Assembly (NCBI RefSeq): GCF_047948215.1
Contig: NC_134463.1
Span: 54,628,201 to 54,692,200 of the forward strand
DNA length: 64,000 nucleotides
Reading direction: 5' to 3'
Origin: Lycorma delicatula
Lineage: Eukaryota > Arthropoda > Insecta > Hemiptera > Fulgoridae
Both the position numbers and the translations under genes were made by a program. Shown one piece after another: positions 44,906 through 55,239 of the stretch (position 1 is its first letter; each line of letters opens with the position of its first letter). The notes below the pieces were generated by a model. It did not search any database. It saw only the letters and a program-made list of their open reading frames with translations, and was not told where the DNA came from.

Positions 44906-46019
44906 AAGAATTATGAGTTAATGTTTTATATTTGAAGCCGAATACATAAAATCGAAACCTTTTAAAGATAGTATTTGTTATTTTTATTGGTTTTATTTTT
45001 AAGTCGGTAATATTTATTTTTTAAGTTATTTTACACAGATTCTTCTTTGATATTTATTTTAAAACATCAATATTCTTTGTCTATCTGTCTACATTTCAGT
45101 ACTACAAAGCGCTACCTACATTTTAAACAAATACGAGTATGTTTTTAAATTCCTTAATTTGTTTGAGGTAAAAATTTTTTTTATGTAAAAGCTTTCCTTG
45201 TTTCTAACTACCTTTTTTTAAATCCTTTCATCGTAATTTTATTTGTTTTATTTTAATTTTATTTTGAAATATTTATGGTCATCCGTTGTGACTGATTTCT
45301 TATTTTATTTTTCTTATTCTTAATATTTCAACACATATTTCAATAAAATTTTATTGAAAATTACATGTACGACTGATTAGATACTATTAAACCTTTTACC
45401 ACCTAATAATACTTACCAGGCCTAAGAGAAATCTGTAGTATCTTTTTAGATATCAGGATTAGGTAGGCGTAACAACCAGGTGAAATCGATTAATACAGAT
45501 GGTTAATATGATGAAAACTCTTAGCAATTTATTAAAAGAGTTATTCAATTCGAAAAGCGAAAAAGTTGACTGGATGTGACACTCTCTACCGCTTTGTTCT
45601 AGTGAGTCATGAATGAAGATTTCATTTCAGTTGAAAAATGTATGTTAAGAATACATATTTATTTTCTAATGTCAAAACAATATGCAAAAAATATATACGT
45701 ATTTCCTCTAAACAAATAAAATTATCATTTCGTTTTAAACAAATAGTAAATACGAACATCACTGACGTCAGATGACATTTTATATAGTTCATCCGTTTAA
45801 GTTTATAAAAGAATCAGCATTCTTTTTTGTTGTAACTTTGTTATATAGCCATACTCTATGGAATAACATTATGAACAATATCTATAGCCCGTATAAAGTC
45901 TAAATCACCTGTTAACCATTCCTCATATACAAAGTTTGATACCAAAATACAGTTCATAATTAACATAAGTTAATAAAACATAAAAAAAAACATAATTAGC
46001 ATTAAAAAATAAATTAAAA
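44906..46019. other. AT-rich non-coding stretch
   Basis: Nothing recognised. Confidence 0.5.
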
Positions 46020-46200
46020 CAGTGTATGAATTTTTTTTTTTTGAAAATGATACTACGTTAGAATTATATTTGTGCTTGAAATATGGAACATTTTTTAACG
46101 TAATGCCGTTGCTGACCGAGAGTTGAACCCAGGACCATATGAAAGTCGGAGAAGCTAATACTCCACCATGAAGATCAGCCTTATTGCTTCTTTTTTCTAA
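46020..46200 (-). mobile_element. tRNA-derived SINE (family B), copy 3, diverged
   Basis: On the minus strand: ATGGTGGAGTATTAGCTTCT, CATATGGTCCTGGGTTCAAC (B-box region) and CGGTCAGCAACGGCATTACG, followed by TTCCATATTTCAAGCACAAA, the family B body. T-run at about 46030-46041 is the complemented A-tail. Confidence 0.75.
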
Positions 46201-46376
46201 CAAGGGTGAGACCACATGTGTCTTGTAAATAAATAATATGTTAATTTAATCAGTAGTAAAACATAAAAATTGTTAAACGATTTGTTGCTATAATGATCAC
46301 ACCAGTCTTTAAATTTAAGTAATCAGAATTTAAATTTCTCTAATTTTTCAGCATCTTGATTATAGCAATGTATTCT
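46201..46376. other. Short AT-rich spacer
   Basis: Nothing recognised between SINE B and the Tc3-like terminus. Confidence 0.5.
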
Positions 46377-46724
46377 GTCGGGTGTATAAAAAAGAATATC
46401 GTGTTTTTTTTAAATTTGTTATATCTCTTGGATGAGGTGTACAGTTTTTATTTAATGCTAGAATCAAAGAAAATAAAGGACAATTTTAGTTATAGGCATG
46501 GGCGTAGATTTATTCCGTACATTTTCGTTTGACACCGCCATTAGCAAAGATGGCGACTCGGAAACAGAATGCTTTTTATGTTTTGTAGTTTGCTATATGT
46601 GAATTTAAAGTTACAATCAATGTGATTTTCATAGAAAGTTTAATATTATGATACATCAAGTGACAATAAAATTCGTGGGTGGTAAAATCGGTTTAAAACT
46701 ACCAGGTATCTTTGTACTACCGGA

Positions 46725-47075
46725 TAGATCTAATAATGAACTCTTCATCTCAAACAGCTGATTTCGCAGTCGAGTTCTATGGTTCAAACCTTAGTAAAGG
46801 CAGTTACTAGTTACTTTTATAGGATTTGAATACTATATTATTTACTAGAATACTAGATTTGAATACTTATACGAAGATTATTTTATACGAATTTGAATAC
46901 AAGATCGTGGATACAGGTGTTCTTTGGTGTTTGGGTTTCAATTAACCTCACATCTCAGAAATCGTCGACATGAGACTGTACAAAACTACATTTCATTTGC
47001 ATTCATTCATATCACCCTTATTCATCCTCTAAAGTAATACCTTACGGTAATTTCGGAGGCTAAACATAAAATGAA
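46725..47075 (+). mobile_element. tRNA-derived SINE (family A), copy 3, decayed
   Basis: Matches SINE A from AACAGCTGATTTCGCAGTCG through GGTTCAAACCTTAGTAAAGG (B box region), GATCGTGGATACAGGTGTTC, TTTGGGTTTCAATTAACC and TTCATCCTCT, to GGAGGCTAAACA. An extra ~60 bases with repeated GAATACT words (about 46826-46905) enlarge the middle. The A-box region is lost. It lies within the Tc3-like element. Confidence 0.78.
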
Positions 47076-47154
47076 AGATGTATGCGTAAAAGGAAGAGTA
47101 TTGGATGACTGAGGGTGGCTGAAGGAAATGTTGAAGGTCACGGGGAGCCTTTTT

Positions 47155-47765
47155 ACTTACGTGTACAAAATACAAGGAAGTATTGTAATCGTGAAAAATT
47201 TCGGTTTTCAGATTTTAACGGAAATATTCATTTTAACCATCCCTGAATCCATCTTGACTAGTTTCGGCGTGATGTAAGTACATATCTATGTACGTGTGTA
47301 TGTATCTCGCATAACTCAAAAAGGATTAGCCGTAGAACGTTTAAATTCTTAATTTAGGACCGTTGTAACATCTAGTTGTGCACCTCCCTTTTTGATTGCA
47401 ATCGACTGGACCAAAGTGTCCAAAAAAGCCCAAAATTTAAAACATTTGAATTTTGGACTTTTTCTTTACTATAGTAATAAGCCCGAATTGAGAGCTTTTC
47501 AATGATATATCATAAGTGGTACTTATATTCATTGTTTCCAGAGTTATAGCAAATTAAATTTTATTTAATTGAATATTTGGATCTTACAAGGGGAAGGCAC
47601 ATCGTTTCGAATCCAACTTCATTTCTTCTCTTTTTTTAACTTTTTTTTGAGTTAAATATATTGATTTATTAATAATTATTTAACTCTGATCAGTGAAATA
47701 AAATTTTATCTACTTTTCATTTAAAAAAAATGTGTATATGTAATTTAATAGGCGAACAAGGAAGT
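47155..47765 (+). mobile_element. MITE M, copy B, inside the Tc3-like transposase
   Basis: A 611-bp copy starting ACTTACGTGTAC and ending GAACAAGGAAGT. It shares TTTCGGTTTTCAGATTTTAA, GTTTAAATTCTTAATTTAGG, TTTTTGATTGCAATCGACTG, TTACAAGGGGAAGGCACATC and GTTTCGAATCCAAC (B-box-like) with the other copies. It separates the N-terminal and central parts of the host transposase. Confidence 0.83.
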
Positions 47766-48684
47766 CATGTGGTATCCACATCAGATTTTTTGCACAGTCT
47801 TAAAAATCTATTTGGAAGACCTGCCGCGAAATAGCAGTGCCAGTGATGACTGTTTAGGATGTTTTACGGAAACTGTTACATATGCCTCCATACCATTTAT
47901 AACTGTTACAGGTTTTAAAGCTTACCGACTTCTTTGTGTGTGCCAAATTCGCAATCGAAATGTTGCAGCATGAAGAAGATGAATTTTTTGATCGTACTGT
48001 GTTCGGTGATTAGTTGACATTTCATTTTAGTGAAAAAATTAAAATACGTAATTTCCTTATCTTAGGATTAGGAAACCTCAATGAACTCTTACAATGCGAA
48101 AAGTTTTCCCCCAAAACTAAATCGTTTTTGGGCGATATCCCGACGGCAAATTTACAGTTCGTTCTTTTTCATTGAAATTGGGCGTAACAGTAATTGTTTA
48201 TTTGGATATGCTGCACCTGGCTGTTTCATTGAATTCAAGATGGACCAGAGAATTTTATCAGCAATAAAACGGTGCACTTCCTCACAAGTATAACTCTGTA
48301 TGGGATTGGTTGAATGACATTTTCCCCATTTATTGGATCGATCGACATTAACTCAATGAAAAGAGCTTGTTTCCGGTGGCTTCCAAAGTCATCCGATTTG
48401 ATTCCACGGGATCTTTTTCATTGGGATTTTATAAAGAATCTTGTGTATACGCCTCCGCTACCCCATTTGAGAATTGAAGCTGCTGTAGCTTCTGTTACTC
48501 CAGACATGAACTTAAATCGGGTTGGATGTGTGCCGCGTAATGAAAGATGCGTACATTCAACAATTTTAGGGAAAACTATAAGAGTTACTATTCCATTTTA
48601 TTTTATTTTCAGTATTTTAAGTCAAAGTTAAGAAATATTATTAAATTGCTTTAAAACCCGATATTCTTTTTTGTACACTGTTTA

Positions 48685-48875
48685 TTAAATTACATAAGAT
48701 GAAAATTTTAAATAGTTCTCTGGACTATCAAACGCTTTCTTCATGATATCAATGTTTTTCTCGTTCCTGGAAGGAAATACTAAGTCAAAATTTAAAACTA
48801 AAATGTTTCTAAAAAAGCACATGTTTGAATATGGTCAATCATTCATAGCTATTGGCTTAAGTTGTACATCAATGG
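48685..48875. other. Short AT-rich spacer
   Basis: Nothing recognised. Confidence 0.4.
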
Positions 48876-48884
48876 AATAAGAGT

Positions 48885-49390
48885 ACAGCACGTAACACAA
48901 TTAGTAATTATTTAAGTCGTAAAACACAAACTATGAAATTTAAAAATTATAGTAGTGAACTGTTGGCTATAAAACAAATTGGAATACCACCAGATGTTAT
49001 ATTAGGGCCCTTATTATCGAAAAACTGTATTTGCAAGATCTTGGCCATTTGTAAGACAGCTAATATGTGATTATTTGGGCGGGATTTGTATTTTTGGTGG
49101 CTAATTGATTGCCCTTGAAAATGGATAAAACGTTTTACATGAATTTTGGTTTTTATAGAGGTTCTTCGATTAACATTATGAATAAGGAAATAGAATGTGT
49201 TGAAATTTCTAAATATCTATGTGTATATATGGATTGTTTTGCAAAATGGAGGATGCATATGAATGAGCTGCTAAAGACAACAAAAGGTTTTTTATTTTTT
49301 TCCATAAATTAAGAAAAATTTTTAATACTAAAACTTTTGATTTAGTATTAAAACAAAAGTACTAGGAATTAATACTTATTCTGCTGACAG
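48885..49390 (+). pseudogene. LINE reverse transcriptase fragment (Jockey/CR1-like), broken
   Basis: Frames read YLSRKTQTMKFKNYSSELLA, then IKQIGIPPDVILGPLL (about 48970-49015). The latter corresponds to reverse transcriptase block 4, GVPQGSxLGPLLF, with the Gln-Gly changed. The catalytic YADD block is not visible. From 49109 the frame has FYMNFGFYRG, then ECVEISKYLCVYMDCFAKWR and HMNELLKTTKGFLFF. This matches the thumb region (KYLGVxxDxxLxWxxHI). Only a fragment, with several stops. The first reported catalytic segment is lost. Confidence 0.78.
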
Positions 49391-49399
49391 TTTGTAAAT

Positions 49400-49545
49400 T
49401 TTTTTTTTATAAATGTATTACATATGTTGCCATTAAAAATTTCAATAAGCTTTATAACTATTTAAATAAATATTTTACCATTTAATAGCAAAGCCTTGAA
49501 AAGTACTGTTGGTGATCTTATGTTATTTATTACTGTATTATTTCA
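49400..49545. other. Short AT-rich spacer
   Basis: Nothing recognised. Confidence 0.4.
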
Positions 49546-49642
49546 GACTTTAGGAATGGTCATAATGGATATTTCCGTTAAAATCTGAAAACCGAAATTT
49601 TTCTCAAACACAATACTTCCTTTACTGCATACAAGGAAGTAA
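49546..49642 (-). repeat. MITE M, terminal fragment
   Basis: On the minus strand: ACTTCCTTGTATGCAGTAAA, then GGAAGTATTGTGTTTG, AAATTTCGGTTTTCAGATTT, AACGGAAATATCCATTATGA. This is the first ~95 bases of the element; the rest is absent. Confidence 0.8.
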
Positions 49643-50268
49643 AAAGTATTTGCCAAATAAATTTCTGGCCTGAAATTTGAAGAAATAAAGAAAAGTGATA
49701 TCGTGATCGAATAGTTAATTGCTGTGGCTGAACCGTACAAAAGGACAGTTGTTTAAAAAAAAACCTTTATTCTATTAAACGTAATTGAAGCCTATAAAAA
49801 ATATTCTTTTATCTATTTCATTTTATTTTTTTACTTTTTCTTTGTCTTTAAATAAATTTTTACTAATAAATTCAACAAGAAAACAAAGCATTTAATTTGG
49901 GATTCAACGATATTTTATTAGATGGTTGTTTTTTAGTTTTTTTTTTTTTTTTTAATTTTATTATTACCGTGATTTCATACTGATAACGCCATTAAAAATG
50001 TTGTTGCTAATTAGATTCAAAAGATTCTTTAGAAAAATTATTATTATGATTATTTATTATTTTATAAATTAAAATTTAATCTTATTTTTTTATTATTAAA
50101 TACATTAATTGTGTGTACTTCAACTACTATGAAAAATGTTTAACTAAAAATGATTTAACCTGAATTAAAATATGTTTTTGCTATATTAGAGACTTCTCAT
50201 CACATTCAATTGTTTGAGTAATTTTAACTAGATTCAAAAATGCATATTATATATGCATTCTTACATAC
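49643..50268. other. AT-rich non-coding stretch
   Basis: No gene recognised. Confidence 0.5.
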
Positions 50269-50270
50269 AT

Positions 50271-51167
50271 CGGACTGTTCAAAAAAATATATTCACACTT
50301 TAAAAGCATTTCGTATGTACAGTACGCTTCAATTCGCGTTGGTTACAAATTTGTGTAATACTATCGTTTAGCAACGGCAACAAGTGGCGCTGATGTTAAT
50401 CGATGCATTGTATTTAGTAGAAAAGGTACATCGATGGCACAAACATGGCTGTCATTTGAGGAGCGAAAAAACATTTTAAAGTGGTTCTGGAAGTTGGGAG
50501 ATGTCTGTGAAGGCAAGAACAATGGAAGCAAGAATATGGAACTAGAACCACCAACACGCCTAAGATTGCTCGCATGCGCGATATGTCAATTCTCCAGGAG
50601 TTAATGTCTGGTGTGGGCTGTAATCAAGGGGACTAACTGAACCGTTCTTTTTCCAAGGTACGGTTATTGGTCAGGCTTAATTTGGTGATACTGGACACAA
50701 ATTTTACCATCCATTAGGGTTTTGTTTGATGACGATGCATTTCTTATTCAACAAGATAGCGCCTCGCCACACTTTCATTCTGATGTACGCGCCTATGCAG
50801 TCAACACTGTACCTAAACATTACATAGGACGAAGGAGCTCGATTAAATACCCCTCCCCGTTCGCCTGATTAACCCCTCTAAATTTTTACTTGTGATTGAC
50901 CGTCAAGAACATAGTGTAGCGTAAGAAGCCATGATCACTAGTGGAACTACGCCATGTAATTGAAATGGCTTGTGAAGCAATCCCTGTAGGTATTCTAGAA
51001 GATGTTACCAGGAATGTAAAGTATCGTGCTTAAAAGTATTTGCAGGCTTGTGGTTTGTAGTTTAAGCACTTATTGAAATAGCATGAAGAAACTGCTTGTA
51101 TGTTTATTTTGTTACTTTTCCCTTTGTATTGTTGTAATTGTGTATAAATCTTTTTTGAACAGCCCGG
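50271..51167 (+). mobile_element. Tc3-like DNA transposon, copy 5, internally deleted
   Basis: The left end CGGACTGTTCAAAAAAATAT and complemented right end CCGGGCTGTTCAAAAAAGAT form imperfect inverted repeats. TA follows the right end directly and leads into a (TA)n tract. At 0.9 kb it is shorter than the ~1.3 kb of complete relatives because the middle of the transposase is missing. It lies only about 90 bases upstream of the splice acceptor of the claudin-like exon. Confidence 0.83.
50434..51081 (+). pseudogene. Tc3-like transposase, copy 5, internally deleted
   Basis: The frame from ATG 50434 reads MAQTWLSFEERKNILKWFWK, then TNTPKIAR in a shifted frame. It then jumps to VNVWCGL (about 50606), TEPFFFQGTVIGQ, LGFCLMTMHFLFNKIAPRHT or, in the alternate frame, FDDDAFLIQQDSASPHFH. 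After this come PPRSPDXXPLNFYLWLTVKN in broken form near 50850-50910 and IPVGILEDVTRNVKYRA near 50985, with a stop at 51079-51081. The region with the first catalytic Asp is deleted; the second (QQDSASPH) remains. Confidence 0.8.
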
Positions 51168-51255
51168 TATATATATATATATATATATATATAATCAAAC
51201 ATTCTATAATAATTTAACTATAATATATTCCTTTATATTTATTATTTGCTTTCAG

Positions 51256-51505
51256 AAGAACCACTAAGGATGGTTGAAACACCGACACCTAGTTTAGTCA
51301 GAGTTCGAACTTTACAACAACAGCTTATGTTTGAACGACGTCTTTTATTCTTTTGTACTGGATTGGTAGGAGTTTCTGTGGTAATCTGGCTTATTTCAAT
51401 TTCAACTGATTATTGGTTTATCGTTGATGGTGGTAATGGAATATATATAAATGAAACAAAAAGAATGTTCCTAATGAGCAATTCCGGATTGTGGAGAATA
51501 TGTAG
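51256..51505 (+). CDS. Exon of a claudin/stargazin-like four-helix membrane protein
   Basis: The clearest host gene part in the window. The exon starts after TTTGCTTTCAG (AG at 51254-51255) and ends at AG before GTATGT (51506). The ATG at 51270 is the likely start, because the next residues MVETPTPSLVRVRTLQQQL form a normal short cytoplasmic tail; the exon is also open upstream (EPLR), so translation could begin in an earlier exon. A hydrophobic helix follows (RRLLFFCTGLVGVSVVIWLI), then STDYWFIV, an N-x-T site (NET) and NSGLWRIC at the exon end. W-then-GLW-x-x-C in the first extracellular loop is the signature of the claudin/PMP22/stargazin fold. The remaining three helices must be in further exons, none of which I could see. 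Orthology (calcium-channel gamma subunit, claudin or other) is undecided. Confidence 0.83.
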
Positions 51506-52050
51506 GTATGTTGACCAACAATATCCTATGCTTTATACTTATTTCATTTAATTTTTTTATTTATAATTAATCTAGTTTTTGTATTCTCAATTAAAAATAA
51601 ATGTTATTTAAAATAAAAGAGGTAAGATATCAATCTTTTGTAATACAAAACTGAGAAAGTTGCGAAAAACATGATTGCAAAGTTTCGTTTTTGTATGATT
51701 AGATATTAAATACAGTATAATTCTAAATGATTGACTTAATTTAATAACTCTAAATTTCCTAAACTATACATTGCATCTGACTGATCTACGTAGTAGTTGA
51801 AAGAGTAGATCCGAAAGTGTTTCGAATAACCTAGAGCAAATCTAATTGCGTATACGACCGCTAGAGTGTTTGGCCGCCTTTACGTCTTAGTTATGATTAA
51901 GATAGCTACAGTGAACACGAGGTTTTCTGTTTTCTTGAGTAAAGTAAATCTCAGTCAGCAACTGCAGTGGAACGTTGGTTTTGACTCCGATTTAACATTG
52001 ACCCTCCACAAAGAAGATTATGTCATTAGTTTCAACAGTTTTAACAAATA
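51506..52050 (+). other. Intron part of the claudin-like gene
   Basis: Begins GTATGT. Mostly AT-rich. About 51780-52050 is less AT-rich and holds an open frame on the plus strand (51866-52051) without recognised homology; it may belong to the LTR-like segment that follows. Confidence 0.5.
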
Positions 52051-52054
52051 GGGT

Positions 52055-52625
52055 GTCTCTGTAATAGCAAGGACACGGGCCGACCACGTGTGACGGAGGA
52101 AACATGAGACAAAGAAGAATGCTGGAAATCTGACTTTTCTCTAAACTAAATGAAGATTCACAAGACTTCATTTGTCAACAGGATGAAGCTCCGACATGCT
52201 CCTTCACTGACCTCCTCGCAGAATACTTCCGCTGACTGACATCTCGCAGACTGATTCGCAGATTTCATTTAGCAGACTCTCCTCAAGGAACTGACTTTTA
52301 ACTGGCCTTCCCCAGAGTATTTATACTTCTACCCTCTTTACCTGCCGGACCGGACCCAACTCAAAGCGTGAAAACGATCGACCGAGCTTCTTTCGTTCCC
52401 ATGCATTCCTAATCTTGGTCCGGTAACTCTTCTCACGAAACGGAACATCTGTTTAGTATGTCAGTGAGAAATATTACAAAAGACAATTGTTAAATGGATC
52501 TGTTACCTTTGCTAAAAGGGTTTCTTTTAGCCCCTTTCTGGATTCCTCCCATTATATTTCTACTACTTTCTCTTAATCGGTAGGAATCCGTTACTCAGGT
52601 CCGCTAAACCGGTCTTTTTACGATA
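52055..52625 (-). repeat. Candidate LTR or promoter-bearing repeat (minus strand)
   Basis: A 0.55 kb GC-richer block with abrupt borders against AT-rich DNA. On the minus strand it has an AGTATAAATACTC element (near 52315-52328), a TATA-box-like sequence, followed about 25 bases later by TCAGTTCCTTGAGGAGAG, in the order of an LTR promoter. Upstream lie GTTTTCACGCTTTGAGTTGG and GGTCCGGTCCGGCAGG. No second LTR, primer-binding site, gag or pol was found, so it would be a solo LTR at best. Alternatively it is a host intronic element. Confidence 0.38.
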
Positions 52626-52639
52626 CATTCATGATATAA

Positions 52640-53325
52640 GTTTTGCAAAATAAACTATTTTTTAACAAAAATAATGTAAAAAGAAGATTTTTTCTTTTAT
52701 TTTATGTAAATTAGGTATTAAATGTAAATGTAATAAGTTTATTTTAATGTAGTTAATTATTAATTATTTCAAATTAAATGTGTAAAAATACATCGCATTT
52801 CTTTCTACTTAGACCGAATAGATTCTGAAATATCTGATAACATGGTTAGTTATTAAAAATTATAAATTTGATCTTCAAATTTAATTTTTCAAATGAAAAA
52901 AAAATTTAAGAATAATAATGTAATATATAATAAAAATTTAATTTTTTCAATGAATGTATTTCATACAGATCACTTTAATAGCAATTTACAGAATTTTACT
53001 AATAAAGAAAATAAAACATACATTTCATTTCAATTTTAATAACTTCAATACCTGTTAACAGAATGAGCAACATTCTTTTGTTAATTAATTACCAACATAT
53101 CATGCCTGACACTGTAAGCTTTTGGTAATTTAATACAGATTTTTACACCTTCTGTTCATAATATTAATCTAAAAGTTTTATATCTGTTTTACCTGGTAAA
53201 TAAAAAATAAATCAATTATATTTCAAAAAGAATATCAAAACTTCACAATAGAAAAACTTATTCAACAATTAATCTGAGATATCCGGGTAGGCGAGAGCCT
53301 TTCATAAATAGCTGGCAATGCCGTT
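52640..53325. other. AT-rich non-coding stretch (intronic)
   Basis: No exon or repeat relation recognised. Confidence 0.5.
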
Positions 53326-53329
53326 ACAT

Positions 53330-54010
53330 CTAGGGACTGATTACTTTTAAAAAAATCTTTGCGCAGATCTACGCAAGAAGACCGAATTTCCATTATCTTA
53401 TTTTGTTTGAAAAGGTCATTCAAATTTAAAATTTTACAAAAAATGAAAAACTAATGTAATTTTTTTTAATATTAAAATATTTTCTGTTTGTAACAAAATT
53501 AAATAATTGTGATTAAATGAAATAATTAAAAATATAGATATTCTGTTTTTTAATAAACAATGTAAAATAAATACGATGTTTAAAACTGTTTATTAAAATA
53601 ATTATGTTTAAAACTTTGTTTTAGTAGATTAAAAATCTTCTATCTACTGTCAAATACTTAAAAAAAACATTTATACAAAGAAACGTCAACGTTTAAACTT
53701 GCAGCATCATAAAGAACTACACTTTTAACTTGCCCCTCTCAGACTCAACAAATCATCTTCAAATTTTCACATGCTCAACTTCATATACACTACTACAGTT
53801 TATCTGAATTTTAATGAAATTAATCTAATAAGTTTGGAGATTTTCGAGCCACAAAATTTTATACACAGGTCTTTAAATATATAAGGAAATTAGATTTTAA
53901 GTGAATGGTATTTTTGTTCTTCTTATACCTCAAAAAGTTAATTTTCACCCTGCCACTTATACAATGCGATTGGAAGTAATATCGTACTTTTCTTGAAAAG
54001 TGTGTGTAAA
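53330..54010 (-). repeat. Dispersed repeat family D, copy 3, uninterrupted
   Basis: The least disturbed copy. It contains in order the blocks seen at 1085-1494, 2826-2960 and, complemented, 42440-42750: TTGCGCAGATCTACGCAAGA, AATTTAAAATTTTACAAAAA, CATCTTCAAATTTTCACATG, GATTTTCGAGCCACAAAATT, AGTGAATGGTATTTTTG, CTTATACCTCAAAAAGTTAA. No open frame. It gives the pre-insertion state of copy 1. Confidence 0.72.
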
Positions 54011-54555
54011 AAAAAAAAACAAAGACAATTTAATTCCAAGATTTGTTCTATTGATTAAAGTGACGGAAAACTACTATTAAATAAAACTCCCTGGAGATTT
54101 TTAACTGCGGTAACAGGATAAATCCGTATTAATTTAAGTATTCACAACCACTAATCTTGTAAAGTGCATGGATTAACAACTGCAGACTCAGTGCTTCAGC
54201 ACAAGTATATTATCCGGTTGTTTAGGTTAACCCATTTGCTACACAACCACGTTCGTGTTTAGAATAATAAAAATAAATAAATAAATTACTATTTTCTGTA
54301 CCGATTGATCACGTGACGTTAGTTTCTTTTTAAATCACCTGATATTATTTTAAAAATAAAAAAAAATTAAATATAGCAATGTGTATTAAATTTTATTATA
54401 AAAACTCTCCCTGATAAATGCCTCATGTATTTCTTACGGAAATTAGTACTTAAATTTGCTATTTTACATGACATCTCAGCTTTTCTTATAGTTGTGACTT
54501 CTAAAGTAATAGAGATATAAGTAAAACAAGTCAAAGTAGCTTTCTTTGCGAGTAA
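54011..54555. other. AT-rich non-coding stretch
   Basis: Nothing recognised. Confidence 0.45.
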
Positions 54556-54559
54556 TCAT

Positions 54560-55235
54560 GTTTAGTACATAAAGCCAGCTGCTGTGTACAACAGAGAAAA
54601 GGTGATACTTGTATTACCGACTCATCCGACATGAAATTTATCCTCCAGTGTACCTGTCTATCGATATTGTTTTCGAGCCATTGTTTTTCGAAAGCAGTAA
54701 TTAAAACCTTTCGGTCTATCTGTTCTGAAACGACAGGGTTTCAAATTTAAATCATGTACAATCTTACAGTAAGATTTGTATTTTACACAGATTTGTTGTG
54801 ATAAAGATTTTTTCGTACCGGCAGTAATTCTCTTTTGAATATCAGTTACAGTCTTGGAGTTTTAACGGAAGGATTTCGTTTTTAATTTAAAACCGACCTT
54901 GCGGTGTGCCACCTTTTAATCAAATCTTGTATTCTACTTTTTACTGGGACACTAGCATTCGAAAATGTTTTCGTTAATATTTGACGCGTTTCTTAACAGG
55001 ATCCAGAATACACATAATCTGTAGTAACCCTTTCTTTGATCGAGTATGACATTTTAGAAAAACACAACTGCTAAAAACGAAACTACAATATATGAAGCAC
55101 GAATACATAGAACTGACAACAGACGAGAGTCCAATAATGGCGCTAGTAGTAGCATCAACGGCAGCAGGATTAAAGGTGACAATTAAGTAACTGCAGCTCG
55201 AAACATCTCGGTTCAGTTTTAAGTTACTCTCCCAG
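54560..55235 (-). pseudogene. Tc3-like element, copy 6, 5' half only
   Basis: On the minus strand the terminus CTGGGAGAGTAACTTAAAAC (ending at 55235, TA outside at 55236-55237) matches that of the element at 1495-2785. The transposase N-terminal half follows from about 55060 to 54600. At the nucleotide level it tracks 2680-2230 closely (for example GGGACACTAGCATTCGAAAA versus GGGATGCAGGCATCCGAAAA). The helix-turn-helix codons are recognisable but no long frame is open. The catalytic half is missing. Confidence 0.78.
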
Positions 55236-55239
55236 TATT

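Larger units (their letters stand above)
46550..48610 (+). pseudogene. Tc3-like transposase, copy 4, interrupted
   Basis: The 5' part starts at ATG 46550 with MATRKQNAFYVL then a stop and FAICEFKVTINVIF; family members begin MATxxQKAFCVLxFAKxES. Homology is interrupted at about 46650 and resumes at about 47790. There the frames give KAYRLLCV (family FKPYRLQLV), then MLQHEEDEFFDRTVFGD in split frames (family FFDRTVFSDEATFH), ILGLGN near 48060, NGALPHKYNSVWDWLNDIFP (second Asp of QQDGAPPHY replaced by Asn), YWIDRH, and WLPKSSDLIPRDLFHWDFIK plus VYTPPLP. The family has WPPRSPDLTPCDFFLWGFVK. Many stops; dead. Confidence 0.8.
46377..48682 (+). mobile_element. Tc3-like DNA transposon, copy 4, split by two later insertions
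   Basis: The left end has GTGTATAAAAAAGAATATCG (about 46383-46402) and the complemented right end has GTGTACAAAAAAGAATATCG (about 48657-48676). The element spans 2.3 kb, but about 0.35 kb (SINE A) and 0.61 kb (MITE M) are later insertions, leaving about 1.35 kb, the normal size. The transposase N-terminus lies before the insertions, the remainder after. Confidence 0.85.
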
